A stretch of 64,000 nucleotides of DNA from Hyphomonas johnsonii MHS-2 (GCF_000685275.1 NZ_ARYK01000007.1:96786-160785), one strand, 5' to 3'; counted from the stretch's first letter, positions 1 to 8,045 are shown. The notes: a model not told the origin generated them from the letters alone. Numbers and translations: made by a program.

Positions 1-552
1 ACGCGCATCGGCGTCGACGGCAGAGGTCGGTTCGTCCGCGATGACGATTTCCGGTGCGCCGATCAGCGCCCGGGCGGCGGCCACGCGCTGTTGCTGGCCG
101 ACCGACAGGTCCGATACGCGGCGCGCCAGCAGGGCCGGATCAGTCAGGCCAAGGCGTGCCAGCAAGCGCCCGGCCTCTGCCTCCGGATCGCTGCCGACGG
201 CCCGCCGGCGGATGGCGGAGAATTTCAGCGGCAGCGTGACGTTTCCGGTGACAGACAGGTACGGCACCAGGTTGAACATCTGGAAGATGACGCCGAGATG
301 GTCTGCCCGCATCCGGTCGCGCGCCGCGCCGCTGAGGGCGGTCATGTCTTCACCCAGCACACGCACGCTCCCGGCGCTGGCGCCCAGCACCCCCGCAATG
401 ATGCCGAGCAGGGTCGACTTGCCCGAGCCCGACGGCCCGCGCAGGAACAAGCGCTCGCCACGGGCCAGATGGAAGGACGGAATGTCCAGCACGGGCGCAT
501 GCTTGCCCCAGGCAAAGCGCAGCCCTTCAATCTCGATGGCAGGTACAGTCAT
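1..552 (-). CDS. ABC transporter ATP-binding protein, LolD-like (3' end cut by window edge)
   Basis: Reading the minus strand from the ATG at 552 gives 184 codons of an ABC ATPase with no stop before the window edge, so the C-terminus is missing. Visible motifs are Walker A GPSGSGKST near residue 39, a Q-loop FQMFNLV, the signature LSVGQQQR (Ser-Val replaces the usual Ser-Gly) and Walker B with VIADEP. The arrangement matches the LolD/MacB-type ATPases that pair with FtsX-fold permeases. It lies 16 bases after the ZrgA-like lipoprotein gene on the same strand, so the two are probably co-transcribed. In Vibrio a ZrgA protein is encoded with such an ABC system for zinc import. I infer a similar role here; the permease would lie outside the window. 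Confidence 0.88.
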   Translation of the reverse strand, partial: MTVPAIEIEGLRFAWGKHAPVLDIPSFHLARGERLFLRGPSGSGKSTLLGIIAGVLGASAGSVRVLGEDMTALSGAARDRMRADHLGVIFQMFNLVPYLSVTGNVTLPLKFSAIRRRAVGSDPEAEAGRLLARLGLTDPALLARRVSDLSVGQQQRVAAARALIGAPEIVIADEPTSAVDADAR

Positions 553-568
553 TCGCGCAGGCCTGGCT

Positions 569-1150
569 TCAGTTGACGGCAAGTTCGGGATTGGCCGCGG
601 TCAGGACCGATGCTGTCTGCATGTCAGGCCCGATGAATACCGCATCCACTGACTGGAATCCGGGGAATTCACTGAAAACATTTAGCCGCACACCGTCCAG
701 CGCCGCAAGTTTCGCGCAGGCAAATGTCACTGTCAGCGTCAGCGCAGCATGGTCACCATTGGTGCGGGTCTGGATGTCCCGGTCACCTTCCTTGCAGCCT
801 GCCGCGCCGGTGAAAGTGACCAGGTGGTCGCCGATGCCCGTGCTGATCTGCAGGGCGCCTGCATCGGATTCACCAAGCCCGAAATTCGCCAGCGGCGCAT
901 CCAGCGTGACCGTCAGCACATCGCCGTCCACGGTGACGGCAAGGTCGCCCGATCCGTGCACATGCGCCTCGTGGATCTCGCCGGTACCGCTGTCAGGGCC
1001 TGGCTCGCTGGCGACCGGTGACTCTGCCACGGCGGCGATCGGTGCCGCTGCCTCAGGGGTGGGTGCCGCCGGGCCGCACGCTGTCAGGCCAAGACCGAAC
1101 AGGGCAACAAGGCCGCTCGACAGCGCGCTTGGGGATATCAGCGTGGTCAT
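569..1150 (-). CDS. ZrgA-like (DUF2796) zinc-associated lipoprotein
   Basis: This 193-residue protein starts at 1150. A longer frame runs back to 1315 but has no signal peptide at its start and would cover the promoter region. The N-terminus is a lipoprotein signal ending in a lipobox LTAC, followed by an Ala/Pro-rich linker. The mature part begins with the His-rich motif HEAHVHGSGDLAVTVDG and continues with a beta-rich domain with alternating hydrophobic residues, as in the DUF2796/ZrgA family. A Cys near residue 117 (AAGCKEGD) and a second in FACAKL are typical of this family. The family is known as Zur-regulated periplasmic zinc handling in Vibrio. The next gene on the same strand is the LolD-type ATPase, and the divergent neighbour is a ZIP transporter, which supports a metal role. 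Confidence 0.75.
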   Translation of the reverse strand: MTTLISPSALSSGLVALFGLGLTACGPAAPTPEAAAPIAAVAESPVASEPGPDSGTGEIHEAHVHGSGDLAVTVDGDVLTVTLDAPLANFGLGESDAGALQISTGIGDHLVTFTGAAGCKEGDRDIQTRTNGDHAALTLTVTFACAKLAALDGVRLNVFSEFPGFQSVDAVFIGPDMQTASVLTAANPELAVN

Positions 1151-1214
1151 GGAATCTCCTGAAGCCAGCGTGTGGAAAATGCAGTAACCGCAAATTATGT
1201 CTCGCGATCCCCAT

Positions 1215-1233
1215 AATGAGACTATATAACATT
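1215..1233. promoter_or_regulatory. Candidate Zur operator between divergent zinc genes
   Basis: The 19 bases AATGAGACTATATAACATT lie between the ZrgA-like gene (start 1150, minus) and the ZIP gene (start 1327, plus). They match 15 of 19 positions of the proteobacterial Zur-type palindrome AATGTTATAATATAACATT as I recall it. The right half (ATATAACATT) is exact and the left half is degenerate after AATG. The AT-rich stretch stands out in GC-rich surroundings. One site here could control both arms. Confidence 0.5.
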
Positions 1234-1326
1234 TTTTCACAAGACCCTTCGGTACCAATCGCCGCAGCGTCGCCCCCAGGACCCCAATTCGGCCCCGCAA
1301 GGCCTCGCGAGACACGCATCCCCACC

Positions 1327-2121
1327 ATGCTTCAATCCATGCAGGCCCCTCTTTTCTTTGCCTTGATTGCTGCGTTCGTGACCTCGATCGGCCTGATCGC
1401 AGTGGCTGCCCGCGGCGACTGGAGCGAGCGCCATTCCGGCCTGTTCGCCCTGGCGGCTGGCGGCATGCTGGTAACGCTCAGCCTTTTGCACATCACGCCG
1501 GAGGCCTTCGCGCTCAGTCGGCATGCCCCGGCCCTGATCCTGACCGGGTTCCTGGGCGGGCTGATGCTGAGCTTCCTTGTCCGCGCCGTCTTCCCGGAGG
1601 GCGGTGATGCCGGCCAGGCAGCCGCGATCACGCCCGTCATGGCTGTCGCAACGCATGCCTTCATCGACGGCATCATCTATTCGGTAACCTTCGCGGCGAG
1701 CTTTTCGTCGGGTGTTTACGCGGCAGCCTCGCTGCTGCTGCACAAGTTTCCGGAGGGCGTGATCGCCTTCGCCATCCTGCGTCGGCACGGCTTTGCCAAC
1801 CGGCAGGCCTTCCTCCTGGCCTTTTTGGCCGCTGCGGCCACAACGCCGCTCGGCGTCATCGCATCGGCGCCCTTCATGTATGGCCTCGGCCCGGAAACCA
1901 TCGGCGCGCTGTTCGCGCTGTCGGCGGGCCTGCTTCTCTACGTCGCCACGGGCCCGCTGATGGAGCCCCTGAAGGAAGAAACGCCGATGCGCAGTTTCCT
2001 CGCCCTCGGCGCCGGGGTCGGCATCGCCATCCTGATCGCCACCCTTCCCGTACACGGGCCGGAGAAAGGCCACGGCCTCAGCCCGCTCGCTTCGCATGAC
2101 CTGTTGGACATGGTGCCGTGA
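1327..2121 (+). CDS. ZIP family metal transporter
   Basis: This 264-residue membrane protein has about seven or eight hydrophobic segments. The two metal-site helices of the ZIP family are visible: H110-A-F-I-D114-G in the fourth helix, and H139-K-F-P-E143-G in the fifth, which is the usual HEIPEG-like motif. ZIP proteins move zinc or related divalent metals into the cytoplasm. The ATG at 1327 is chosen because the protein then begins directly at the first transmembrane helix; an upstream in-frame start at 1018 would add 103 residues of unstructured sequence overlapping the divergent promoter. Its TGA overlaps the GTG of the next gene (GTGA at 2118-2121), so the two are translationally coupled. 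A candidate Zur operator lies 94 bases upstream. Confidence 0.9.
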   Translation: MLQSMQAPLFFALIAAFVTSIGLIAVAARGDWSERHSGLFALAAGGMLVTLSLLHITPEAFALSRHAPALILTGFLGGLMLSFLVRAVFPEGGDAGQAAAITPVMAVATHAFIDGIIYSVTFAASFSSGVYAAASLLLHKFPEGVIAFAILRRHGFANRQAFLLAFLAAAATTPLGVIASAPFMYGLGPETIGALFALSAGLLLYVATGPLMEPLKEETPMRSFLALGAGVGIAILIATLPVHGPEKGHGLSPLASHDLLDMVP

Positions 2122-2936
2122 CAGCGCAGTTTCGCTGCCTGTTGGCTGCCTGCGCGTGCCTCCTTGTCCTGACTGGCCTCGCCGCCGCGCCTGCCCATGC
2201 CCACCCGGCCGACGAATTGTGCACCCCGGACGGCGGCATGGATCCCGCGCTCTGCCGCGAACTTGCCCGGCTCGACAGCAAGACGGCCCAGCCCGCAGCG
2301 CCGACACCGGCAGCTGAAGAGCCGGAAGACGACTCCGAATTTGATCGTTCCGCCCCCGCCACGGCGGCCTTCTATGTCGGGATCGGATTCCAGCACATCC
2401 TGCCGAAAGGTGTGGACCATATCCTGTTCGTGCTGGCCCTGTTCCTGTCCAGCCAGCGGGTGCGCCCGCTGCTGTTCCAGATATCCGCGTTTACCATTGC
2501 CCATACCGCCACGCTTGGGCTTGCCGCCTCTGGCGTGATCACGCCGATGCCCTCGCTTGCCGAACCGCTGATCGCGTTGACCATCGCCTGGGCCGCCCTC
2601 GAGAACATCATCTTCGCTGACACGCAGGCCTGGCGGCCCTTGCTGGCATTCGGCTTCGGCCTGGTCCACGGCATGGGCTTTGCCGGCGCATTCAGTGATC
2701 TCGGCCTGCCGCAGGGCGTCTTCTGGCCGGCCCTGATCGGGTTCAATATCGGCGTTGAATTCGGCCAGTTGGCCGTCATCGGCATGGCAATTGCAGCGGC
2801 GGTCTACTTCAAGGGCGTCCTCAGGCAGGCCGGGCAGATGCAGCTCTACCGGCCGCTCCTGGTCTGGCCCGTTTCAGCCACCATCGGGGCCATCGGCCTC
2901 TGGTGGGCGATTGAGCGGGCCTTCTTCCAGGGCTGA
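2118..2936 (+). CDS. HupE/UreJ-type membrane protein (metal transport candidate)
   Basis: This 272-residue protein starts with a GTG inside the stop of the ZIP gene. It has a signal peptide that would be cut after AHA, leaving His as the mature N-terminal residue (HPADELC), followed by a linker of about 60 residues and a polytopic domain. The domain holds the motifs GFQHILPKGVDHILFVLAL, FTIAHTATL, ALENIIF, FGLVHGMGFAGAF and FNIGVEFGQL, which are characteristic of the HupE/UreJ_2 family with its conserved His and Asp residues. Members of the wider family are linked to nickel or cobalt uptake. The position behind a ZIP gene and a Zur-like site suggests zinc or a related metal instead. Substrate is an inference. 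Confidence 0.85.
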   Translation: MTAQFRCLLAACACLLVLTGLAAAPAHAHPADELCTPDGGMDPALCRELARLDSKTAQPAAPTPAAEEPEDDSEFDRSAPATAAFYVGIGFQHILPKGVDHILFVLALFLSSQRVRPLLFQISAFTIAHTATLGLAASGVITPMPSLAEPLIALTIAWAALENIIFADTQAWRPLLAFGFGLVHGMGFAGAFSDLGLPQGVFWPALIGFNIGVEFGQLAVIGMAIAAAVYFKGVLRQAGQMQLYRPLLVWPVSATIGAIGLWWAIERAFFQG

Positions 2937-2971
2937 GAGGTGCGCCCGACAGATTGCCAGGAGCATCCGCC

Positions 2972-3862
2972 ATGTGGATCAAACGACTCGGCCCCAAATT
3001 CGCCGCTGCGGCGATCACCGCCGGACTGACGGCACTGCCCGGTCTTGCCGGCCCCGCAAGCGTCGATGCGGCGTGCGGCCTGCGGGACGCGGCGAACTTT
3101 CGGGAATCCCTGGTATCGCCCACCGAGGAAGCCAGCCCCGCCTACCTGCTGCGCACGTCAGAGGCGTTCATCGACGCCTGTCCCGACCGGTTTGAAATCC
3201 GCGACGCCCATCTCGTTGCCGCCCGGGCCGCGCTCGACGCTGGCGCCGCCCGCAAGGCCGTCGCCCATTACGACGCGGCATTGGCCGGCGGATTTCCGGC
3301 CGACCCCCAGACACATCTCGACCATGCCGTCGCCCTGCTCGCCACCGGCAATTCCCGGCGTGCCCGCGACGCCCGCGACGACGCCGTCGCGGAATGGCTG
3401 GCGGAACTGGACCAGCGCCAGGCGGTCCGCGTGACGACGGTGCCCGTGCCTGACGGCATGATCTATACCGTTCGCTACAACGCGCCGGACGCCAACCTCG
3501 GCATCACGTCGCTCTGGCTCGCCGTGCCCAAGCATGACGGTCTGCCCGCCGCTATCCTGATCCGGCCTGCTGCCAAACGGGCAGCCTGGCGGGCCCTGCG
3601 CATGGGCGGCGAACCGACCGACCTGGTGATTGCCGAACAGGTCAATTGCCGCACCTCGCACATGCTGACGGAAGTATCAGCCCGCACCATCCACGCGGCG
3701 ATCGACGAAGCGGCCCGCAGTGCCCTTGCCGACTACCTCGGCGCCCCTGACGGCCTCCACACGACACCTGACGGTGAACCGCTGGCCGCCTGCCTCGGCC
3801 TTGACCGCATGCTGCATGTGCCCGGCCGCACCCGGACCGCCATGCTGCGCGGCCGTAACTAG
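2972..3862 (+). CDS. Hypothetical secreted four-cysteine protein of the metal locus
   Basis: I do not recognise this 296-residue protein. The ATG at 2972 has a CAGGAG ribosome-binding site nine bases upstream; an in-frame TTG at 2954 lacks one. It has a signal peptide (MWIKRLGPKF then a hydrophobic stretch to about residue 28) and four cysteines at 35, 70, 226 and 274, enough for two disulfides. Residues 60-140 are Ala-rich helices that look TPR-like (AFIDAC, AARAALDAGAARKAVAHYDAAL, AVALLATGN). The rest is mixed and has no motif that I know. It follows the HupE/UreJ-type gene by 35 bases and is probably the third gene of that operon. Its TAG overlaps the TAG of the convergent Lrp gene in a shared CTAG. 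Confidence 0.7.
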   Translation: MWIKRLGPKFAAAAITAGLTALPGLAGPASVDAACGLRDAANFRESLVSPTEEASPAYLLRTSEAFIDACPDRFEIRDAHLVAARAALDAGAARKAVAHYDAALAGGFPADPQTHLDHAVALLATGNSRRARDARDDAVAEWLAELDQRQAVRVTTVPVPDGMIYTVRYNAPDANLGITSLWLAVPKHDGLPAAILIRPAAKRAAWRALRMGGEPTDLVIAEQVNCRTSHMLTEVSARTIHAAIDEAARSALADYLGAPDGLHTTPDGEPLAACLGLDRMLHVPGRTRTAMLRGRN

Positions 3863-4320
3863 ACCGGCAATTCGGTCGTGTTCTTCAGGCATTCCATCGC
3901 GAATGTCGCGCTGACATCGGCAATGTCGACCCGCGAGATCAGCGCCTTGTAGACGCGGTCATAGTCCTGGACGCTGCGCGCCTGCACTTTCAGCAAATAG
4001 TCGACCTCGCCCGCCATGCGGTAGAACTCCACGACTTCCGGAATCGTGCGCACGGCGTCCGCAAACCGCTTCAGCCAGGCCGCCGAATGATCGCGGGTGC
4101 GGATCGCCACGAAGATCGTCTGGCCGAGACCCAGCTTTTCCGGATCGATCAGCGCGACCCGCCGGGCGATCAGGCCACTCTCCTCCAGCCGCTTAACCCG
4201 CCGCCAGCACGTATTGGTCGAGATGCCCGCCCGCTCGGCAAGTGATTCGAGGGATTGTGTGCCGTCTGCCTGCAGGGCGCGCAGCAGGATTCGGTCCGTA
4301 TCATCAATTTTTTCTTCCAT
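3859..4320 (-). CDS. Lrp/AsnC family transcriptional regulator
   Basis: This 153-residue protein has the family's usual length. Residues 1-60 form the AsnC-type winged helix-turn-helix (DDTDRILLRALQADG, then LAERAGISTNTCWRRVKRLEESGLI). Residues 65-145 form the RAM effector-binding domain (FVAIRTRDHSAAWLKRF, PEVVEFYRMAGEVDYLLKV, VYKALISRV). Such regulators form octamers and respond to amino acids. The gene is divergent from a cysteine-synthase-like gene at 4437, which is its likely target; the 116-base intergenic region is AT-rich and contains the palindrome GAATATATTC. Confidence 0.92.
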   Translation of the reverse strand: MEEKIDDTDRILLRALQADGTQSLESLAERAGISTNTCWRRVKRLEESGLIARRVALIDPEKLGLGQTIFVAIRTRDHSAAWLKRFADAVRTIPEVVEFYRMAGEVDYLLKVQARSVQDYDRVYKALISRVDIADVSATFAMECLKNTTELPV

Positions 4321-4356
4321 CCCGGAGTGTTATCGAAAATTCTCGCCATATTCCAT

Positions 4357-4366
4357 GAATATATTC
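4357..4366. promoter_or_regulatory. AT-rich palindrome, candidate Lrp-type operator
   Basis: GAATATATTC is a perfect ten-base palindrome in the gap between the divergent Lrp-family gene and the cysteine-synthase-like gene. CATG tetramers flank it on both sides (CATGAATATATTCGCATG), giving a longer dyad with one extra base. Lrp-family regulators favour AT-rich dyads and commonly control the divergent gene. No binding evidence beyond the sequence. Confidence 0.35.
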
Positions 4367-4436
4367 GCATGATTGCGATGAAGTTGGATGAAGGGCGTGA
4401 GACTCTTCCTGATCTGAATAATTCGAGGTCCTGCCG

Positions 4437-5504
4437 ATGCCTGCTCTTGCTGCCACCCTGCACGAACCCGGCAACGCCATCCGGCCGGCACACGTTCCGC
4501 CCGCTCGCCTCAAGGCGCTCGGCGCGCTGATCGGCCGGACACCGCTGCTCTCGATCCGTCTGCGCTACCGCGGAGTCGAGCGGGTCATTCACGCCAAGGC
4601 CGAACACTACAACCTCACCGGTTCGATCAAGGACCGCATGGCCCTCTCGATCCTTGCCCGCGCCTATGCCAGCGGCGCCCTGAAGCCCGGCGACCTGATC
4701 GTTGAAGCGACCAGCGGCAATGCCGGCATCGCCCTGACGGCGCTGGGGCGTGCCCTCGGCCATCCGGTGCGGATCTACATGCCCGACTGGATGAGCGACG
4801 AACGCAAGTGCCTGCTGCGTAGCCTCGGCGCGGAACTCCACCTCGTCAGCCGCGAAGAGGGCGGGTTCATTGGCGCCATCGCCGCGACACGGGCGCTGGC
4901 GGCGGATCGCGACGACGTGTTCCTGCCCTGCCAGTTCTCCAATTGCGACAATGCGCTGGGCCATGGCGAAACCACCGGGCCGGAACTCCTGCGCCAGCTG
5001 GCCTCGCTCGGCCTGACGCCTGACGCCTTCGTCGCGGGTGTCGGGACAGGCGGTACGGTGATGGGCGTCGGCCGGGCCCTGCGTGCGGCGGTGCCGGGCG
5101 TGAAGGTGCATCCGCTGGAGCCGATGGAGTCCCCGACGCTGTCGACCGGACACAAGGTCGGCAGCCACAGGATCCAGGGCATATCCGACGATTTCATCCC
5201 GGCCATCGTGGAGTTCACCGAACTGGACGACGTCATCGCGGTCTCTGACGGAGACGCGATCCTGATGGCCCAGGCCCTCGCCAATGAACTTGGTCTCGGC
5301 GTCGGTATATCGTCAGGCGCAAATCTCATCGGCGCCCTGATCGCTGCGGAGAAGCTGGGACCGGATGCCTGCGTTGCCACGGTCTTCTGCGACGACAACA
5401 AGAAATACCTGTCGACAGCACTGGCCGGGGCCGAGCCGGCGAAAGCGGGTCACCTCAGCCCGGAAATCGAGCTTCTCGACTTCGAGGCGGTCGCCTGCAG
5501 CTGA
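4437..5504 (+). CDS. PLP-dependent cysteine synthase family protein
   Basis: This 355-residue enzyme is a fold type II PLP protein. The PLP lysine is K65 in [11 protein letters not shown], the substrate-binding loop is TSGNAG at 92-97, the phosphate loop is GTGGT at 203-207, and SSGANL follows near residue 290. These match O-acetylserine sulfhydrylase and cystathionine beta-synthase relatives. It is longer than classical CysK (about 320 residues), with N- and C-terminal extensions (a start at residue 1 and an acidic tail after [13 protein letters not shown]). The exact reaction is not certain: cysteine synthesis, cystathionine synthesis or degradation of another amino acid are all possible. 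The divergent Lrp-type regulator suggests amino-acid-responsive control. Confidence 0.85.
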   Translation: MPALAATLHEPGNAIRPAHVPPARLKALGALIGRTPLLSIRLRYRGVERVIHAKAEHYNLTGSIKDRMALSILARAYASGALKPGDLIVEATSGNAGIALTALGRALGHPVRIYMPDWMSDERKCLLRSLGAELHLVSREEGGFIGAIAATRALAADRDDVFLPCQFSNCDNALGHGETTGPELLRQLASLGLTPDAFVAGVGTGGTVMGVGRALRAAVPGVKVHPLEPMESPTLSTGHKVGSHRIQGISDDFIPAIVEFTELDDVIAVSDGDAILMAQALANELGLGVGISSGANLIGALIAAEKLGPDACVATVFCDDNKKYLSTALAGAEPAKAGHLSPEIELLDFEAVACS

Positions 5505-5520
5505 CCAGCCGAGTCAGGCC

Positions 5521-6087
5521 TCAGGCCTGACGCCAATGCCTCAGCCGGATGGCGAGGATGATCATCAGCCCGCCAAAGACGACAGCCCAGAGGGCGATCA
5601 GCCAGATCAGCGCCAGTGCACCGGAGCCGGGCGCCGCCAGCAGGACGACACCGAACACGACCGACAACAGGCCGGCCAGGATCAGGAGCCACTCATGCGG
5701 GATTTCCCGGCGCACGCGAATGGCCAGCATGATTTCCATCACGCCACGGACAATTGACCACCAGCCAATGATGAAGACCAGGACAATGGCCGTGAGGCCC
5801 GGCCAGGCAATGGCGATCACGCCGGCGGCAACGCCCAGAGCACCGCTGAGCAGCAGCAGCCAATAGCGCAACGCACCGCCCCGGAAGGCGGCGATGATCA
5901 GGAAAGCGCCGTCCATGATGGCGTAGGCGCCATACACGATCATCAGTGTCAGAAGACTGATTTCCGGCCAGGCAAAGCTCAGGATGCCGAACAGGACTGC
6001 CGCAATGCCACGCAGCAACATGGCCCACCATGTGACCGTCAGGAAGCGCTCCGACAGTGTTTCAGGGAAAGCATCAGAAGCCGTCAT
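5521..6087 (-). CDS. HdeD family (DUF308) membrane protein
   Basis: This 188-residue protein has six closely spaced hydrophobic segments with the repeated pattern seen in HdeD/DUF308 proteins (RGIAAVLFGILSFAWP, VYGAYAIMDGAFLI, LSGALGVAAGVIAIAWP, IGWWSIVRGVMEI, LAGLLSVVFGVVLL). The ATG at 6087 is preferred over an upstream in-frame start at 6150 because AAGGAGAC lies just upstream. In enterobacteria HdeD is linked to acid resistance; in other bacteria the role is unknown. It converges on the cysteine-synthase-like gene with a 16-base gap and follows no obvious operon. Confidence 0.85.
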   Translation of the reverse strand: MTASDAFPETLSERFLTVTWWAMLLRGIAAVLFGILSFAWPEISLLTLMIVYGAYAIMDGAFLIIAAFRGGALRYWLLLLSGALGVAAGVIAIAWPGLTAIVLVFIIGWWSIVRGVMEIMLAIRVRREIPHEWLLILAGLLSVVFGVVLLAAPGSGALALIWLIALWAVVFGGLMIILAIRLRHWRQA

Positions 6088-6191
6088 GGCCTGTCTCCTT
6101 CTTCGGGGGAGAGCAAAAGGGGCGCGCTCCACCTGCCTAATATAGGGCATCTGCCCCGCTTGGTCAGGCAGAAATGAACTGGCCCGTTGCC

Positions 6192-7472
6192 TCAGGCCCG
6201 CGCAGCCATTTCAGCCTTCACGTCCAGGTACCGGCTGGTGAACTGCGTGACGCGCGGCACGATTTCGGTACGGAACCGATTGCCGTTGAACACACCATAA
6301 TGGCCGACGCCGGGCTGGACGTAGTCCGCCTTCATGTCGTCCGGAATATTCGTGCACAAATCATGTGCTGCCTGGGTCTGGCCGATGCCGGAAATATCGT
6401 CCTTCTCGCCCTCAACCGTCATCAACGCGATGTCGCGGATGGCAGACGGCTTGACCAGGCGCGTGTCGCGATACTTGTAGATGCCGCGGGCGAGGTGGTG
6501 TTCCTGGAACACCCGCTGGATGGTCTGGAGGTAGAATTCTTCCGTCAGGTCGAGCACGGACCGGTATTCGTCGTAGAATTCGCGGTGCTTGTCGGTCTCG
6601 TCGCCGTCACCTTCGACAAGGTGGTTGAAGAAATGCCATTGCGCATCGACATGGCGATCCCAGTTCATGTGCATGAACGACGCGAGCTGGACAAAACCCG
6701 GATAGACGCGGCGCATGACGCCCGGATAGGGCGCCGGCACGGTGTGGATCATGTTTGCCTCGAACCAGCTGAAAGACTTCTCTTCAGCCAGTTCATTCGG
6801 CACGGTCGGGCTGCGGCGCGCGTCGATCGGCGAGCCCATGAATGTCATCGAGGCAGGCCGGGCCGGATCATCATCCTCGGCCATCATCGACAGGGCCGCC
6901 AGCACAGGCGGTCCCGGCTGGCAGACACCGAGCACATGCGCACCGCCGCCGATGTGCGTCAGCATATCGCGGATATGGTCGACATAGTCATCCAGGTCGA
7001 ACCGACCGAGCCAGACCGGCGCCATGCGCGCATCCGACCAGTCGGTGATGTAGACGTCGTGATTGGGCAGGAACGCCTCCACCGTGCCGCGCAGCAGCGT
7101 GGCATAATGGCCTGACAGCGGCGCGACGATCAGCATCCGGGGCAGCGGCGGCGAACCGGGCTTGCGCGCAGCGGCGAGCTGGTCGGGATCCTTCTTGAAA
7201 TGCAGGAGGTTGCACCAGGGCGAGCGCCACGCGACGGTCGGCGTCACATCTACCGGCGCACTGTTGACCCGCACGGTGTCGATCCGCCATTCCGGTTTGC
7301 CATAATAGCGCGTCGTGCTCTCGAAGACGTCGGCAAACGCTGCCAGAGACTTCCCGTACTCAGTCTTTCCGATCGGGTTAAGGGGCGACAGGAGGGCGGC
7401 CCGTCCGGCCTTTGCCGCAAGGCGCATCGGCGCCATTGCAGCCCGGTTCAGTTCGACGAGGGAGTAAAGCAT
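6192..7472 (-). CDS. phaZ: Intracellular polyhydroxyalkanoate depolymerase
   Basis: This 426-residue protein matches the native-granule PHB depolymerases such as Ralstonia PhaZa1. The nucleophile is a cysteine in the lipase-like box GVC184QPGPP. The other triad members fit D358 or D359 in GEKDDISG and H391 in GVGHYGVF, at almost the same positions as in the Ralstonia enzyme. There is no signal peptide, in line with action on intracellular granules. It would release 3-hydroxybutyrate oligomers for carbon reuse. No synthase or phasin gene is in the window. A TGC-rich dyad just upstream (7493-7503) could be a PhaR site. Confidence 0.95.
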   Translation of the reverse strand: MLYSLVELNRAAMAPMRLAAKAGRAALLSPLNPIGKTEYGKSLAAFADVFESTTRYYGKPEWRIDTVRVNSAPVDVTPTVAWRSPWCNLLHFKKDPDQLAAARKPGSPPLPRMLIVAPLSGHYATLLRGTVEAFLPNHDVYITDWSDARMAPVWLGRFDLDDYVDHIRDMLTHIGGGAHVLGVCQPGPPVLAALSMMAEDDDPARPASMTFMGSPIDARRSPTVPNELAEEKSFSWFEANMIHTVPAPYPGVMRRVYPGFVQLASFMHMNWDRHVDAQWHFFNHLVEGDGDETDKHREFYDEYRSVLDLTEEFYLQTIQRVFQEHHLARGIYKYRDTRLVKPSAIRDIALMTVEGEKDDISGIGQTQAAHDLCTNIPDDMKADYVQPGVGHYGVFNGNRFRTEIVPRVTQFTSRYLDVKAEMAARA

Positions 7473-7492
7473 CGCATTACAAACCTTTCATG

Positions 7493-7503
7493 CTGCATTG
7501 CAA
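7493..7503. promoter_or_regulatory. TGC-rich dyad upstream of phaZ, candidate PhaR site
   Basis: CTGCATTGCAA lies 21 bases upstream of the phaZ start. It differs by one base from the CTGC-N3-GCAG pattern that I recall for PhaR repressors in Rhodobacter and Paracoccus. Position near the gene start fits a repressor site. No phaR gene is visible here. Confidence 0.3.
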
Positions 7504-7661
7504 CATAAGTGCAGCTTGGCCCGGTAGCAAACGGATTCGCCAGTCAGGCGCTGCAGCAAATCCTGCCAGGAAGTGTTTAATTTCCGTTGAATTTTCATCG
7601 CCAGCGCCGCCAGAGGTTAACGCACGCATGCTTTATGGTTCACTCGAGGAGGCAAAAAGCC

Positions 7662-8045
7662 ATGTTCCTGAAATGCGAACCCAACCCCCATCGCGCCGGC
7701 CAGATGACCCGCGCCGTGTTCATGGAAAACGTCCCCGGCCAGCGTTTTGCGATTGATGCAGAGGAGCTGCACAAGCGCCCGGAACTGCTGAATGCCTTCG
7801 GGCGGAACATGTATGTCCGCTTCCGTGTCCTCGATGCCCTGGCCTATTTCATCTGCCTGCTCGGCTTTCTGGCGACCCTGGCCTTTGTCTGGTGGGCCTT
7901 CATTCCAGGCCTGGCAATCTGCGCGCTGATGCTGGCCGTGAACCGCAAGTCCGCCGGCGAAATCGCCCGGCGCGCCGCCAGCCGCTCGGTCGACAATTTC
8001 AGGGCCCTGCACGAAATGGGCTGCCTCTGGCTGGTCTACGCCTAG
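7662..8045 (+). CDS. Hypothetical membrane protein (127 aa)
   Basis: I do not recognise this protein. The ATG at 7662 has a strong GAGGAGGC ribosome-binding site eight bases upstream; an in-frame upstream start at 7587 has none. A soluble N-terminal part of about 50 residues is followed by one long hydrophobic region at about 57-93, probably two transmembrane helices with a short WWAFIPG turn, and a basic C-terminal tail of about 35 residues. Its TAG shares the tetranucleotide CTAG with the stop of the convergent gene, so no terminator can lie between them. Confidence 0.7.
   Translation: MFLKCEPNPHRAGQMTRAVFMENVPGQRFAIDAEELHKRPELLNAFGRNMYVRFRVLDALAYFICLLGFLATLAFVWWAFIPGLAICALMLAVNRKSAGEIARRAASRSVDNFRALHEMGCLWLVYA

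Noticed and set aside
7577..7591. TTAA-N7-TGAA resembling a CtrA box upstream of the membrane protein at 7662
   Set aside because: One mismatch in a short, AT-rich motif, with no cell-cycle gene nearby. Chance is likely.
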